Below, in pieces: positions 1 through 7,334 of a stretch of 64,000 nt of DNA (positions within the stretch are counted from its first letter, which is position 1; each line of letters begins with the position of its first letter). A program made the translations under genes and the position numbers. Where the stretch lies: assembly GCA_015234525.1 (NCBI GenBank), contig JADGMX010000041.1, forward strand, positions 310,001 to 374,000, given 5' to 3'. The stretch comes from Flavobacterium sp. GTDB lineage: Bacteria; Bacteroidota; Bacteroidia; Flavobacteriales; Flavobacteriaceae. The notes under the pieces were generated by a model. It ran no database searches, was not told the DNA's origin, and saw nothing but the letters and a program-made list of their open reading frames with translations.

Positions 1-1
1 G

Positions 2-775
2 GAATTAAAGCTCACAAGACCAATTTGCTTTTTCGACCTGGAAACAACAGGAATGGACATTTGCAAAGACCGGATCGTCGAAATATCGATATTTAAGGTT
101 TATCCCAATGGTAACAAGGAAAGCAGGACCTGGCTTGTGAATCCGGAAATGCCGATTCCGGCGGTGACCACTGCGGTTCACGGAATTACGAACGAAAAAG
201 TTGCCGGCGAACCAACGTTTAAAGAATTGTCGCATACGATTTACAATATGATCAAGGATTCGGATCTGGCCGGTTATAATTCAGACCGTTTCGATATCCC
301 GCTTTTGGCCGAAGAACTGCTTCGCGCAGGACTGGATTTCGATATGAAGAGTCGTGTGAGTGTCGATGTTCAGACGATTTTTCACAAAAAAGAAGAACGT
401 ACCCTTAGCGCGGCCTATCGTTTTTATTGCAATCAAACCCTTGAAAACGCGCATAGTGCCGAGGCTGATACGATGGCGACTTACGAAATTTTAAAGGGAC
501 AATTGGAAAGATATCCGGATTTGGAAAATGACATTAAATCGCTTTCCGAGTTTACGACGCGAAAGAAATCGGTTGATTTTGCCGGATTTATCGTTCTTGA
601 CAAAGATGGCGAGGAATGTTTTTCATTCGGCAAGCACAAAGGTGTTAAAGTGGCAAAAGTCCTCGAAGCTGAACCCGGTTATTACGGTTGGATTCAGAAC
701 GCCGACTTTCCGCTTTATACCAAAAAAGTACTGACGGCAATCAAATTGAGAAAATTGAATACGAAGGTGAGTTGA
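2..775 (+). CDS. DnaQ-family 3'-5' exonuclease with ExoX-like C-terminus (5' partial)
   Basis: The reading frame is open to the left edge, so the gene starts outside the window. The ORF-track ATG at 53 is internal: the codons before it read PICFFDLETTG, which is the ExoI motif of DEDD exonucleases. ExoII (AGYNSDRFDIPLL) and ExoIII (HSAEADTMATYEIL, an HxxxxD type) follow, so the catalytic acidic residues are present. After a linker, a C-terminal segment with FGKHKGVKV resembles the small domain at the end of exodeoxyribonuclease X-like proteins. It probably trims 3' ends in repair or proofreading. There is no polymerase domain, and the exact DNA substrate cannot be told from sequence. Confidence 0.9.
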   Translation, partial: ELKLTRPICFFDLETTGMDICKDRIVEISIFKVYPNGNKESRTWLVNPEMPIPAVTTAVHGITNEKVAGEPTFKELSHTIYNMIKDSDLAGYNSDRFDIPLLAEELLRAGLDFDMKSRVSVDVQTIFHKKEERTLSAAYRFYCNQTLENAHSAEADTMATYEILKGQLERYPDLENDIKSLSEFTTRKKSVDFAGFIVLDKDGEECFSFGKHKGVKVAKVLEAEPGYYGWIQNADFPLYTKKVLTAIKLRKLNTKVS

Positions 776-780
776 TGTTG

Positions 781-910
781 GGGAAATTTGAAAATTTGAA
801 GATTTGAAAATTAGCGGCCGGAGGTAATTTGGAAATGTAGCAATGAGCACCTTTCTTCTCCTTTTAGCCAAAACCTAACAGCCGAAACCTAACACCCAAA
901 ACCCAAAAGA
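781..910. repeat. Low-complexity tract C1 (TTTGAAAA / CAATG / AACCCAAAA units)
   Basis: Three kinds of degenerate short unit follow one another: TTTGAAAA-like heptads or octads, an AATGTAGCAATGAG block, and CCAAAACCTAACACCC-like units. The tract stops directly at the ATG of the FAH gene, leaving no room for a Shine-Dalgarno site. The same three blocks in the same order occur upstream of ftsY (C2). The ORF predicted on the minus strand here is a shadow. Confidence 0.75.
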
Positions 911-1522
911 ATGAAAATCCTTTGTGTAGGCCGCAATTACGCCAAACATATCGAAGAGTTGAACAACGAGCGTCCGGATTCACCGGTGATTTTTTTAAAG
1001 CCGGATACCGCGATTCATGCCAAAGATCAGCCGTTTTACATTCCGGAATTCTCCAATGATGTGCATCACGAAGTCGAGCTCTTGGTTAAAATCAACAAGG
1101 TCGGGAAGTACATCGATCAGAAATTTGCGCATAAATATTATGACCAAATCGGTTTGGGAATCGACTTTACCGCGCGCGATCTTCAGCAAAAGCTTAAGGA
1201 TAAAGGCCTTCCGTGGGAAATTTCAAAAGCGTTCGACGGCTCGGCGCTCATCGGGGATTTTTTGCCGAAAAGTAGTTTGTTGTCAAAACAAAACATTAAT
1301 TTTGAATTGAAAAAAAACGGAGAAACGGTGCAGAGCGGGGATTCAGCTCATATGATCTGGAAAATCGACGAACTCATAGCCTATATTTCTCAGTATTTTA
1401 CACTAAAAACTGGCGATATTATTTTTACCGGGACACCTGAAGGCGTTGCCGCGATAAAACCCAACGACGTTTTAGAAGGATTTATAGAAAACAACAAACT
1501 ATTCAGATTACAGGTAAAATAA
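911..1522 (+). CDS. Fumarylacetoacetate hydrolase (FAH) family protein
   Basis: At 203 residues this is the compact single-domain form of the FAH fold, as in acylpyruvate hydrolase/oxaloacetate decarboxylase (FAHD1-like) and 2-hydroxyhepta-2,4-diene-1,7-dioate isomerase. The metal ligands fit E54, E56 (HHEVEL) and D85 (GIDFTARD). The family signature GDIIFTGTPEGV lies near residue 168. It is expected to be a cytosolic, divalent-metal enzyme acting on a small 2-oxo acid; the substrate is not determinable here. Its stop overlaps the start of the next gene (TAATG), so the two are probably translated together. The start codon abuts repeat tract C1. Confidence 0.88.
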   Translation: MKILCVGRNYAKHIEELNNERPDSPVIFLKPDTAIHAKDQPFYIPEFSNDVHHEVELLVKINKVGKYIDQKFAHKYYDQIGLGIDFTARDLQQKLKDKGLPWEISKAFDGSALIGDFLPKSSLLSKQNINFELKKNGETVQSGDSAHMIWKIDELIAYISQYFTLKTGDIIFTGTPEGVAAIKPNDVLEGFIENNKLFRLQVK

Positions 1523-1866
1523 TGGCTTTACATTACAATTTAGCAAAAGTTTACGCACTTTCAGACAACGATCCTGAATTTGTAAATCAGATTATCACAC
1601 TTTTTATCACAGAAGTACCACAGGATCTGACGCAAATCAAGCTCGGAATCAAAGCAAAAGATCATAAACTTGCATACAGTTACGCGCACAAAATCAAGCC
1701 TACACTCGATTTGTTGGGAATGAACCTCGCTTTCGAGGAAATTCTGCAGGTAGAAGCCTGGACAAAGCGCGAAGGCAAACGAAAGGAAATCAACGATACT
1801 TTCGACAGCATTGAATCGCAGATCGAAAAAGCGGTAAAAGAGATCAAAAAGGATTTTAATTTGTAA
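1522..1866 (+). CDS. Orphan Hpt (histidine phosphotransfer) domain protein
   Basis: The 114-residue protein is almost entirely one Hpt four-helix domain. AHKIKPTLDLLGM around residues 51-63 matches the Hpt pattern, with the first His as the likely phospho-acceptor. No membrane segment or other domain is seen. Such proteins shuttle phosphate between hybrid kinases and response regulators. No kinase is adjacent; the nearest in the window is the 1167-aa kinase about 18 kb away. It overlaps the FAH gene by one base (TAATG), an unexpected partner for a signalling protein. Confidence 0.8.
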   Translation: MALHYNLAKVYALSDNDPEFVNQIITLFITEVPQDLTQIKLGIKAKDHKLAYSYAHKIKPTLDLLGMNLAFEEILQVEAWTKREGKRKEINDTFDSIESQIEKAVKEIKKDFNL

Positions 1867-1874
1867 GATTATTT

Positions 1875-1961
1875 GGGCGTGCCCTTTCAGGTCGGGCTGT
1901 TCATTCCCATCTTTTTTGGCTTATCAGCACAAAAAAGGATGTCCTTTTCCATCCCTCACGC
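1875..1961 (+). repeat. Intergenic repeat, sub-type A' (GGGCGTGCC...ATCCCTCACGC)
   Basis: This is an 87-bp element downstream of the Hpt gene. It begins GGGCGTGCC, carries TTCCCATCTTTTTTG and its partly complementary partner CAAAAAAGGATG, and ends ATCCCTCACGC. The core is shared with the A elements and the ends resemble the inverted ends of the B elements, so it links the sub-types. Confidence 0.75.
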
Positions 1962-2065
1962 ATTGTCGGTACATCAGCGCGTTTCTAAAATTTTCATCCT
2001 CTTTCTTGCCGGATGCAACCAAATGACCCCAAACTTTCCTTGACCGGATCCATTAGTTCAACTTT

Positions 2066-3319
2066 ATGAAAGCAGCAATAGTTACCATTGGCGACGAAAT
2101 CCTGATTGGTCAGATCGTCGATACCAATTCGGCTTTTATCGCTAAAAAACTCGACTCGATTGGCATCGAAGTGTCGCAGTTGCTCTCAATCGCTGATAAT
2201 CGGGAACAGATTCTGGAAACTTTTGCCGCGTTGCAGGATAGGGTCGATCTGGTTATCATAACCGGTGGACTAGGTCCAACAAAAGACGATATAACCAAGA
2301 AAACGTTCTGCGATTATTTCGAAGACACCTTGGTAATGAACGAACAGGTTTTGGCTCATGTCACCAATCTGATTGAAAATTTCTACAAAAGACCTATCAG
2401 CCAGATCAATAAAGAACAAGCGTTGGTGCCAACCAAGTGTACGGTTTTAAAAAACGACTTTGGAACAGCACCCGGAATCTGGATGAAAAAAAACAAAACG
2501 GTTTTTATCTCACTACCCGGAGTTCCCTATGAAATGAAAGGAATTGTAGAAGCCGAGATTCTGCCTAAAATCGTAGCCGAATACCAACGACCTTATATTT
2601 TACACAAAACCATCCTGACTGTTGGCGAAGGCGAAAGTCGCGTAGCTGAAAGAATTGAGGCGTGGGAGGATGCTTTGCCACCAATGATCAGGCTGGCGTA
2701 TTTGCCAAGTCCGGGTCGCGTTCGCCTCCGACTATCGGGTCGCGCAACAGATAGGGAAGCGTTGCAAAAGTCGATTGACGATCAAGTAAAAAGCCTGACA
2801 GAAATCATCGGGGACATTATCGTCGGATTTGAAGACGAGGATTCGCTTGAGGTCAGTTTGGCGAAATTACTAACCGAAAAACAAAGTACGATTGCCACGG
2901 CAGAAAGTTGCACGGGTGGAAAAATTGGGCAAATGTTGAGTTCGGTTCCGGGCGCATCAGCCTATTTTAGGGGAAGTATTGTGGCCTACTCAACCGATGT
3001 GAAAACGGATATTTTAGGAGTTACTTCGCAAGTTATTAAAACGCATTCGGTTGTAAGCGCGAAGGTTGCCGAAGAAATGGCCAGAAATGCAAGGTTGTTG
3101 ATGAAGTCGGATTACGCCATCGCGACCACCGGAAACGCCGGTCCGTCGAAGGGCGATTCAGACGCTGAAGTTGGTGTTGTTTTTATCGCGATTGCAACAT
3201 CTGACACGGTGTTTTCGGCCGAGTTTAACTTTGGTCAACCCCGTGAAAAAGTGATTGATCGGGCGGTTATGAAAAGCCTGGAATTGGTGAGAAAAGAAAT
3301 TTTAAAAAAGAGCGTGTAA
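2066..3319 (+). CDS. cinA: CinA family protein (competence/damage-inducible, NMN deamidase type)
   Basis: This 417-residue protein has the full two-domain CinA layout. Residues 1-170 form a MoaB/MogA-like domain ([16 protein letters not shown] near the N-terminus, then [10 protein letters not shown]), linked to ADP-ribose pyrophosphatase activity in some members. Residues about 255-412 form the PncC domain ([28 protein letters not shown]), which deamidates nicotinamide mononucleotide in pyridine-nucleotide salvage. The length is normal and the protein is cytosolic. It is followed after 72 bp by rpmB, which has its own promoter. Confidence 0.95.
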   Translation: MKAAIVTIGDEILIGQIVDTNSAFIAKKLDSIGIEVSQLLSIADNREQILETFAALQDRVDLVIITGGLGPTKDDITKKTFCDYFEDTLVMNEQVLAHVTNLIENFYKRPISQINKEQALVPTKCTVLKNDFGTAPGIWMKKNKTVFISLPGVPYEMKGIVEAEILPKIVAEYQRPYILHKTILTVGEGESRVAERIEAWEDALPPMIRLAYLPSPGRVRLRLSGRATDREALQKSIDDQVKSLTEIIGDIIVGFEDEDSLEVSLAKLLTEKQSTIATAESCTGGKIGQMLSSVPGASAYFRGSIVAYSTDVKTDILGVTSQVIKTHSVVSAKVAEEMARNARLLMKSDYAIATTGNAGPSKGDSDAEVGVVFIAIATSDTVFSAEFNFGQPREKVIDRAVMKSLELVRKEILKKSV

Positions 3320-3323
3320 TTTT

Positions 3324-3354
3324 TTGGTGCAAATGATAAAATTTTGTTTCTTTG
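3324..3354 (+). promoter_or_regulatory. Bacteroidota-type promoter for rpmB operon
   Basis: TTG (3324-3326), 20 bases, then TTTCTTTG (3347-3354). This fits the Bacteroidota housekeeping sigma consensus TTG-N19-21-TAnnTTTG apart from T for A at the second position. It lies 37 bases before the rpmB ATG. Confidence 0.65.
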
Positions 3355-3391
3355 CACCCTGATTTTGAATAACGATAAAAGATAAAGGATA

Positions 3392-3628
3392 ATGTCAAGA
3401 GTTTGTGACCTTACAGGTAAAAGAGCGATGGTAGGAAATAACGTTTCCCACGCGATGAACAAGACTAAAAGAAAGTTCTCTGTAAATTTAGTGAAAAAGC
3501 GTTTCTACCTTGCTGAAGAGGACAGGTGGATCACACTCAGAGTAGCTGCGTCTACAATAAAAACGATTAACAAAAACGGAATTGCTGCTGTTTTGAAAAA
3601 AGCACAGTCGCAAGGATTTATTAAATAA
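3392..3628 (+). CDS. rpmB: 50S ribosomal protein bL28
   Basis: The 78-residue protein begins [20 protein letters not shown], the standard bL28 N-terminus, and keeps the usual Bacteroidota length. It is a structural component of the large ribosomal subunit. It leads a short operon with rpmG 25 bp downstream and the DUF4295 gene after that; ftsY follows behind a terminator and repeats. This order is common in Bacteroidota. Confidence 0.98.
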   Translation: MSRVCDLTGKRAMVGNNVSHAMNKTKRKFSVNLVKKRFYLAEEDRWITLRVAASTIKTINKNGIAAVLKKAQSQGFIK

Positions 3629-3653
3629 TCTTTTCCAAAAATAATAAAGAGAA

Positions 3654-3836
3654 ATGGCTAAGAAAGGCAACAGAATCCAGGTAATCCTTGAATGTACCGA
3701 GCACAAGAACAGCGGTGTTCCGGGAACTTCACGTTACATTACTACCAAGAACAAAAAGAACACTCCGGATCGTCTTGAAATCAAAAAATTCAACCCGGTT
3801 CTTAAGAGAGTAACTGTTCATAAAGAAATTAAATAA
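3654..3836 (+). CDS. rpmG: 50S ribosomal protein bL33
   Basis: The 60-residue protein starts [18 protein letters not shown] and contains [22 protein letters not shown], typical of bL33. It retains only one of the four zinc-binding cysteines found in C+ paralogues (C14 only), so it is the zinc-free (C-) form. It lies between rpmB and the DUF4295 gene in one operon. Confidence 0.98.
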   Translation: MAKKGNRIQVILECTEHKNSGVPGTSRYITTKNKKNTPDRLEIKKFNPVLKRVTVHKEIK

Positions 3837-3881
3837 TCAGGAATTTTTACTCTTAGGTAAAGATTTCAAATTCCATACATC

Positions 3882-4034
3882 ATGGCAAAGAAAACCGTAG
3901 CATCGTTACAGACATCTTCAAAGAGATTATCAAAAGCCATCAAAATGGTGAAATCTCCAAAAACTGGCGCTTATACTTTTGTTGAAAGCATTATGGCTCC
4001 TGAACTAGTTGACGAATTCTTGAAAAAGAAATAA
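3882..4034 (+). CDS. DUF4295-type small basic protein (not in ORF track)
   Basis: The ATG at 3882 opens a 50-codon frame, MAKKTVASLQTSSKRLSKAI..., ending DEFLKKK at TAA 4032-4034. It was missed by the ORF track because of its length. It is lysine-rich (pI clearly basic). A protein of this size and sequence style always follows rpmG in Bacteroidota and is classed as DUF4295. Location and basic charge suggest a ribosome-associated role, but no function is established. A strong intrinsic terminator follows 20 bp later. Confidence 0.9.
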   Translation: MAKKTVASLQTSSKRLSKAIKMVKSPKTGAYTFVESIMAPELVDEFLKKK

Positions 4035-4054
4035 TCAGCTATACATTATATATC

Positions 4055-4084
4055 AAGCTACTTTCTTTCGGAAGTAGCTTTTTT
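4055..4084 (+). terminator. Intrinsic terminator after rpmB-rpmG-DUF4295
   Basis: A perfect 9-bp stem AAGCTACTT/AAGTAGCTT with an 8-base loop is followed by a T run. It closes the ribosomal protein operon and separates it from ftsY. Confidence 0.9.
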
Positions 4085-4104
4085 AATTTATATATTTATC
4101 GTTT

Positions 4105-4207
4105 GGAGCTATTCCCGCTTTCCGTTGCAATCTTTTTTGCTCAAATGATGCCGTAATCCGGGAATTCTCAAAAAGCAAAAAAGGATTTCCACTGCAATCG
4201 GGGCTAG
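4105..4207 (+). repeat. Intergenic repeat, sub-type A, copy 1
   Basis: Reads GGAGCTATTCCCGCTTTCCG, then TGCAATCTTTTTTGC, a variable middle, GCAAAAAAGGATTTCC and ATCGGGGCTAG. The paired CTTTTTTGC/GCAAAAAAG cores can form a stem. Together with tract C2 it fills the 362-bp gene-free stretch between the DUF4295 gene and ftsY. Confidence 0.8.
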
Positions 4208-4216
4208 GAGTAAGAT

Positions 4217-4396
4217 GTGGTAATTTGAAGATTTGACAATTTTAAAATGAACAATGCAACAATGGAGCAATGTAACAATGTACCAATTTTAGGAATGTGT
4301 AGATTTGAAAATGTAATAATGTAGTTCATCTTTGACCAAAAACAAAACACCAAACACCTAATACCCAACACCCAAAATAACACCCAACACCCACTC
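4217..4396. repeat. Low-complexity tract C2 upstream of ftsY
   Basis: The order of degenerate units matches tract C1: AATTTGAAGATTTGA units, then several CAATG-ended nonamers (GCAACAATGGAGCAATGTAA), then ACACCAAACACCTAATACCC and ACACCCAACACCC units. It ends four bases before the ftsY ATG with no ribosome-binding site or clear -7 promoter inside. Confidence 0.75.
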
Positions 4397-5377
4397 ATGA
4401 ACTTCTTTAAAAAAATATTTTCCTCAGATAAAAAAGAGACAAACATTACAGAGGAGGCGAAGCAGTCATTAGACAAAGGACTTGAAAAAACAAAAAGCAG
4501 CTTTTTCTCGAAACTGACGAAAGCTGTAGCGGGAAAATCTAAAGTCGACGACGAGGTTTTGGACAATCTCGAAGAAGTTTTGGTATCGTCGGATGTGGGC
4601 GTTGAAACCACCCTTAAAATCATTAAACGGATTGAAAACCGCGTTGCCGAAGATAAATATCTCGGAACCGACGAACTCAATTCGATACTTCGGCAGGAAA
4701 TTGCAGGTTTGCTGTCTGAAACCAATACCGGTAATTCGACAGAATTTGAAATTCCCAAAGACAAAAAGCCCTACGTAATTATGGTAGTTGGCGTAAACGG
4801 AGTTGGAAAAACAACCACCATCGGAAAACTTGCCAATCAGTTTACAAAAGCTGGCTATAGCGTTGTTTTGGGAGCTGCCGATACGTTTCGCGCCGCTGCA
4901 ATCGATCAGTTGCAGATTTGGGCTGATCGCGTTGGCGTGCCGATCGTAAAGCAACAAATGGGCAGCGATCCCGCTTCAGTGGCTTTTGATACCATTCAGC
5001 ATGCGGTCTCGCAAAACGCCGATGTGGTGATTATTGATACTGCAGGCCGACTTCACAATAAAGTGAATTTGATGAATGAGTTGACCAAAGTTAAACGTGT
5101 GATGCAAAAAGTGGTTGCCGATGCGCCACATGATGTTCTTCTGGTTTTAGACGGGTCGACCGGACAGAATGCGTTTGAACAAGCAAAACAGTTTACCGCC
5201 GCAACCGAAGTAACCGCGTTGGCAGTGACCAAACTCGACGGTACGGCTAAAGGCGGTGTTGTAATCGGTATCTCGGATCAATTCCAGATTCCGGTGAAAT
5301 ACATCGGAGTCGGTGAAGGCATCAACGATCTTCAGGTATTCAATAAATATGAATTTGTAGATTCTTTCTTTAAGTAA
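4397..5377 (+). CDS. ftsY: Signal recognition particle receptor FtsY
   Basis: The 326-residue SRP-type GTPase has an N-domain (about 20-110) and NG-domain motifs: G1 GVNGVGKTTT near 132-141, DTAGRLHNK (G3) near 213 and TKLDGTAKGG (G4) near 278. The N-terminal acidic A-domain is very short, as usual in Bacteroidota. It receives SRP-bound ribosomes at the membrane and passes them to SecYEG. The start is immediately preceded by repeat tract C2, so its promoter is unclear. A small membrane-protein ORF follows after 5 bp. Confidence 0.97.
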   Translation: MNFFKKIFSSDKKETNITEEAKQSLDKGLEKTKSSFFSKLTKAVAGKSKVDDEVLDNLEEVLVSSDVGVETTLKIIKRIENRVAEDKYLGTDELNSILRQEIAGLLSETNTGNSTEFEIPKDKKPYVIMVVGVNGVGKTTTIGKLANQFTKAGYSVVLGAADTFRAAAIDQLQIWADRVGVPIVKQQMGSDPASVAFDTIQHAVSQNADVVIIDTAGRLHNKVNLMNELTKVKRVMQKVVADAPHDVLLVLDGSTGQNAFEQAKQFTAATEVTALAVTKLDGTAKGGVVIGISDQFQIPVKYIGVGEGINDLQVFNKYEFVDSFFK

Positions 5378-5382
5378 AATTT

Positions 5383-5550
5383 ATGTTTAAGCGCGTCAAT
5401 CCAATATACTTATGGCTTTTTGGCGGACTCTTCGCGCAACTTAGCCGGTTTGTCGACGAGCAAAATGAAATACTGCGAACTGCAATAATACTGGTCGGTT
5501 GCCTAATCGCGCTTTTGGGAATCATATTGTATTTTAAAAAGCGCGACTAA
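5383..5550 (+). CDS. Small membrane protein (55 aa, not in ORF track)
   Basis: The ATG five bases after the ftsY stop opens MFKRVNPIYLWLFGGLFAQL... and ends with LYFKKRD at 5550. One moderately hydrophobic segment (about 8-20) and one clear membrane helix (about 33-51) are visible, with a basic C-terminus. Spacing suggests cotranscription with ftsY. I do not recognise a family. Its end overlaps by 4 bases the extended (frame-restored) DUF2007 gene on the other strand. Confidence 0.6.
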   Translation: MFKRVNPIYLWLFGGLFAQLSRFVDEQNEILRTAIILVGCLIALLGIILYFKKRD

Positions 5551-5778
5551 TCCGTAAGATCAAATGCGCCGCTGTTATAACCGGTAAGTATTTCATTCGC
5601 CTGCTGAATCTTCTTCCGCTACTTTTAACGTTACCGTATTGTACCCACCCGCGCTTATTGCCACCGGCTCGATAGTCGACATGGCTTCATTTTGCGTGTA
5701 AACAGTTATACCCGAATTTTCCAAGAGATTTTTTAGAATCATCGCTTCAGAATAAGGGCCAATAAATATTATTTTCAT
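5547..5778 (-). pseudogene. DUF2007 (putative signal-transducing) protein, apparently frameshifted
   Basis: The open frame 5593-5778 encodes 61 residues starting MKIIFIGPYSEAMILKNLLE, the N-terminus of the DUF2007 ferredoxin-like family, and stops at ...EEDSAGE. In the adjoining frame the sequence continues ANEILTGYNSGAFDLTD and stops at 5547-5549. That supplies the final helix the family normally has after EED. One extra base near 5604, within CTGCTG, would explain it. This is either a recent mutation or a sequencing/assembly error. The role of DUF2007 proteins is not established. Confidence 0.7.
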
Positions 5779-5893
5779 GATCGGTAATTTGGTTGAATGG
5801 CTAAGATACGCTTTTCATAGCAGTTGAATCCCTTGCGTAGTTTGTGCTTTGGGTAAATGTTATTGTTATTAATAAAGCCTCAGCTTACGAATT

Positions 5894-5993
5894 TAGCCCG
5901 GATAGGAGCGGCATCCTTTTTTGCCATTTCCAGTTTTGATTGTGTGTTATTGCTCGAGGCAAAAAAGATATAGCGGATAGCCGGAATAGCTCC
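5894..5993 (-). repeat. Intergenic repeat, sub-type A, copy 2 (inverted)
   Basis: On the plus strand it reads TAGCCCGGATAGGAGCGGCATCCTTTTTTGC ... GCAAAAAAGATATAGCGG ... GGAATAGCTCC, so the element is in minus orientation. It sits in the 249-bp gap between the DUF2007 gene and the lipoprotein gene, ending 23 bases before the lipoprotein's -7 box. The minus ORF 5885-6085 is its shadow. Confidence 0.8.
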
Positions 5994-6015
5994 TGATAAA
6001 ACTCAAACAAATCCG

Positions 6016-6023
6016 TATTTTTG
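6016..6023 (+). promoter_or_regulatory. -7 box TATTTTTG, almost at the start codon
   Basis: TATTTTTG ends only four bases before the ATG at 6028. If transcription starts about 5-7 bases downstream of the box, the mRNA would be leaderless or nearly so. Confidence 0.55.
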
Positions 6024-6027
6024 TGAG

Positions 6028-6438
6028 ATGAAGAAAATTTTATTTTTGGCGATGGCTTTTTTGGTGCTTTCGTGCAATGATCCAAAACCGATTGCGCTTG
6101 AGAAAATGACCGGTTATTGGGAAATTGAGAAGGTTGTTTTTGAAAGTGGCGATGAAAAAACTTACAAGATTAATGAAACCATTGATTATTTTCAGGTTGC
6201 TGACAGCGTCGGTTACAGGAAAAAAGTGATGCCACAATTTGACGGAACTTATCTTGAAAATGGCGATCTTGAGAACTTGACAGTCTACGGTAAAGACGGC
6301 CGAACGTTCCTGGAATATAAAAGTAAATTTGGCGGACACTCGGAAGAAGTTGTTGATTTGACTGATGAAAAATTAGTATTGCGAATGAATAACGCCGAGT
6401 ATCACTATAAAAAACCAATTCCGTTTTCGGTAAAATAA
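6028..6438 (+). CDS. Lipocalin-like lipoprotein
   Basis: The 136-residue protein has a lipoprotein signal with lipobox LVLSC (Cys16), followed by NDP. The mature part begins with a KMTGYWEIEKVVFE segment, which resembles the first strands of lipocalin-like (DUF4488/DUF5004-type) proteins of Bacteroidota, and is rich in beta-forming residues. It is probably anchored in the outer membrane facing the periplasm. Ligand and function are unknown. The downstream DUF721 gene starts one base after its stop, so the two form an operon. Confidence 0.75.
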   Translation: MKKILFLAMAFLVLSCNDPKPIALEKMTGYWEIEKVVFESGDEKTYKINETIDYFQVADSVGYRKKVMPQFDGTYLENGDLENLTVYGKDGRTFLEYKSKFGGHSEEVVDLTDEKLVLRMNNAEYHYKKPIPFSVK

Positions 6439-6439
6439 T

Positions 6440-6736
6440 ATGGCAAAGCGACTCAGTAACGAAAGCCCGATTGGCGATGTTTTAAAGGAATTTATTCAGC
6501 AGAACAGGCTGCAGCCGGGTATTGATGAGATATCGGTCAAGGACGCGTGGCGCAATCTGATGGGTAACGGCGTGAATAGCTACACGCGAAATGTTGTTTT
6601 GAAAAACGGGATATTGTATGTCGAACTTTCCTCGGCGGTATTGCGGGAGGAGCTGACTTACGGCAAGGAAAAAATCGTCAGGATGATTAATGGCGAACTT
6701 CGGCGCGATGTGGTTCGAGAGGTGGTTTTAAGATAA
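6440..6736 (+). CDS. DUF721 domain protein (DciA-like)
   Basis: The 98-residue protein matches the short DUF721 family: an N-terminal helix (SPIGDVLKEFIQQNRLQPGI), a central KDAWRNLMGNGVNSYTRN and a C-terminal beta section ILYVELSSAVLREELTY with LRRDVVREVVLR. DUF721 includes DciA, the ancestral bacterial replicative-helicase loader. Whether this short Bacteroidota form does the same is inference. It is followed by a bidirectional terminator shared with ndk. Confidence 0.85.
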   Translation: MAKRLSNESPIGDVLKEFIQQNRLQPGIDEISVKDAWRNLMGNGVNSYTRNVVLKNGILYVELSSAVLREELTYGKEKIVRMINGELRRDVVREVVLR

Positions 6737-6740
6737 AAAA

Positions 6741-6770
6741 AAACCTGCTGAAAAAATTAGCAGGTTTTTT
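6741..6770. terminator. Bidirectional terminator between DUF721 gene and ndk
   Basis: Stem AAACCTGCT/AGCAGGTTT with a 9-base A/T loop, an A run on the left and a T run on the right. It can stop both converging transcripts. Confidence 0.9.
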
Positions 6771-6785
6771 TATGTTTTGTCGCGA

Positions 6786-7205
6786 TTAGAATTGCTCTCT
6801 TCCGGCAAAGTGGAATGCGCTTTCGATAGCTGCATTTTCGTCGCTGTCTGATCCGTGAACCGCGTTCTCACCGATAGATGTCGCGTATTTCTTACGGATT
6901 GTTCCTTCAGCAGCATCAGCCGGGTTTGTAGCTCCGATAAGTGTGCGGAACGATTCAACTGCATTTTCTTTCTCAAGAATTGCTGCAACGATTGGACCTC
7001 TAGACATGAATTCAACTAATTCGCCGTAGAAAGGACGCTCTGAATGAACTGCGTAAAATGCTTTTGCATCAGCAATTGTCATCTGAGTAAGTTTTAGTGC
7101 AACAATTTTAAATCCGCCTTCAGCGATCATATTTAGGATTCCACCGATGTGACCATTTTCAACCGCATCGGGTTTGATCATTGTAAAAGTTCTGTTCGTA
7201 GCCAT
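6786..7205 (-). CDS. ndk: Nucleoside diphosphate kinase
   Basis: The 139-residue protein has [17 protein letters not shown] at the N-terminus and the active-site NAVHGSDS with phospho-His at 117. It transfers the gamma-phosphate between nucleoside triphosphates and diphosphates by a ping-pong mechanism. The length is normal. It is a single gene with a TACTTTTG -7 box 22-29 bases upstream. Confidence 0.98.
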   Translation of the reverse strand: MATNRTFTMIKPDAVENGHIGGILNMIAEGGFKIVALKLTQMTIADAKAFYAVHSERPFYGELVEFMSRGPIVAAILEKENAVESFRTLIGATNPADAAEGTIRKKYATSIGENAVHGSDSDENAAIESAFHFAGREQF

Positions 7206-7226
7206 TTAATGTTTTTTTAGTGGGTG

Positions 7227-7234
7227 CAAAAGTA
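7227..7234 (-). promoter_or_regulatory. -7 box TACTTTTG for ndk
   Basis: On the minus strand TACTTTTGCACCC lies just upstream of the ndk ATG, matching TAnnTTTG exactly. No convincing -33 TTG at the expected spacing. Confidence 0.6.
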
Positions 7235-7289
7235 GCGTTTTTCAGCAGAATACGAAATATTTTTTTATTGCGAATGATTCATCAACAAA

Positions 7290-7318
7290 AAAAAGCCCCT
7301 TAAAAAAGAGGCTTTTAC
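7290..7318 (-). terminator. Intrinsic terminator of the T9SS protein gene
   Basis: Read on the minus strand: AAAAGCCTC, T-rich loop, GGGGCTTTT followed by a T run; 9 bp with one G-T pair. It lies 17 bases past the stop of the gene at 7335. Confidence 0.85.
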
Positions 7319-7334
7319 TTAGAATCTGAAAGGA

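Noticed and set aside
4204-4764. 186-aa minus-strand ORF
   Set aside because: It is a shadow of ftsY and repeat tract C2, Ser/Leu-rich, with no family likeness.
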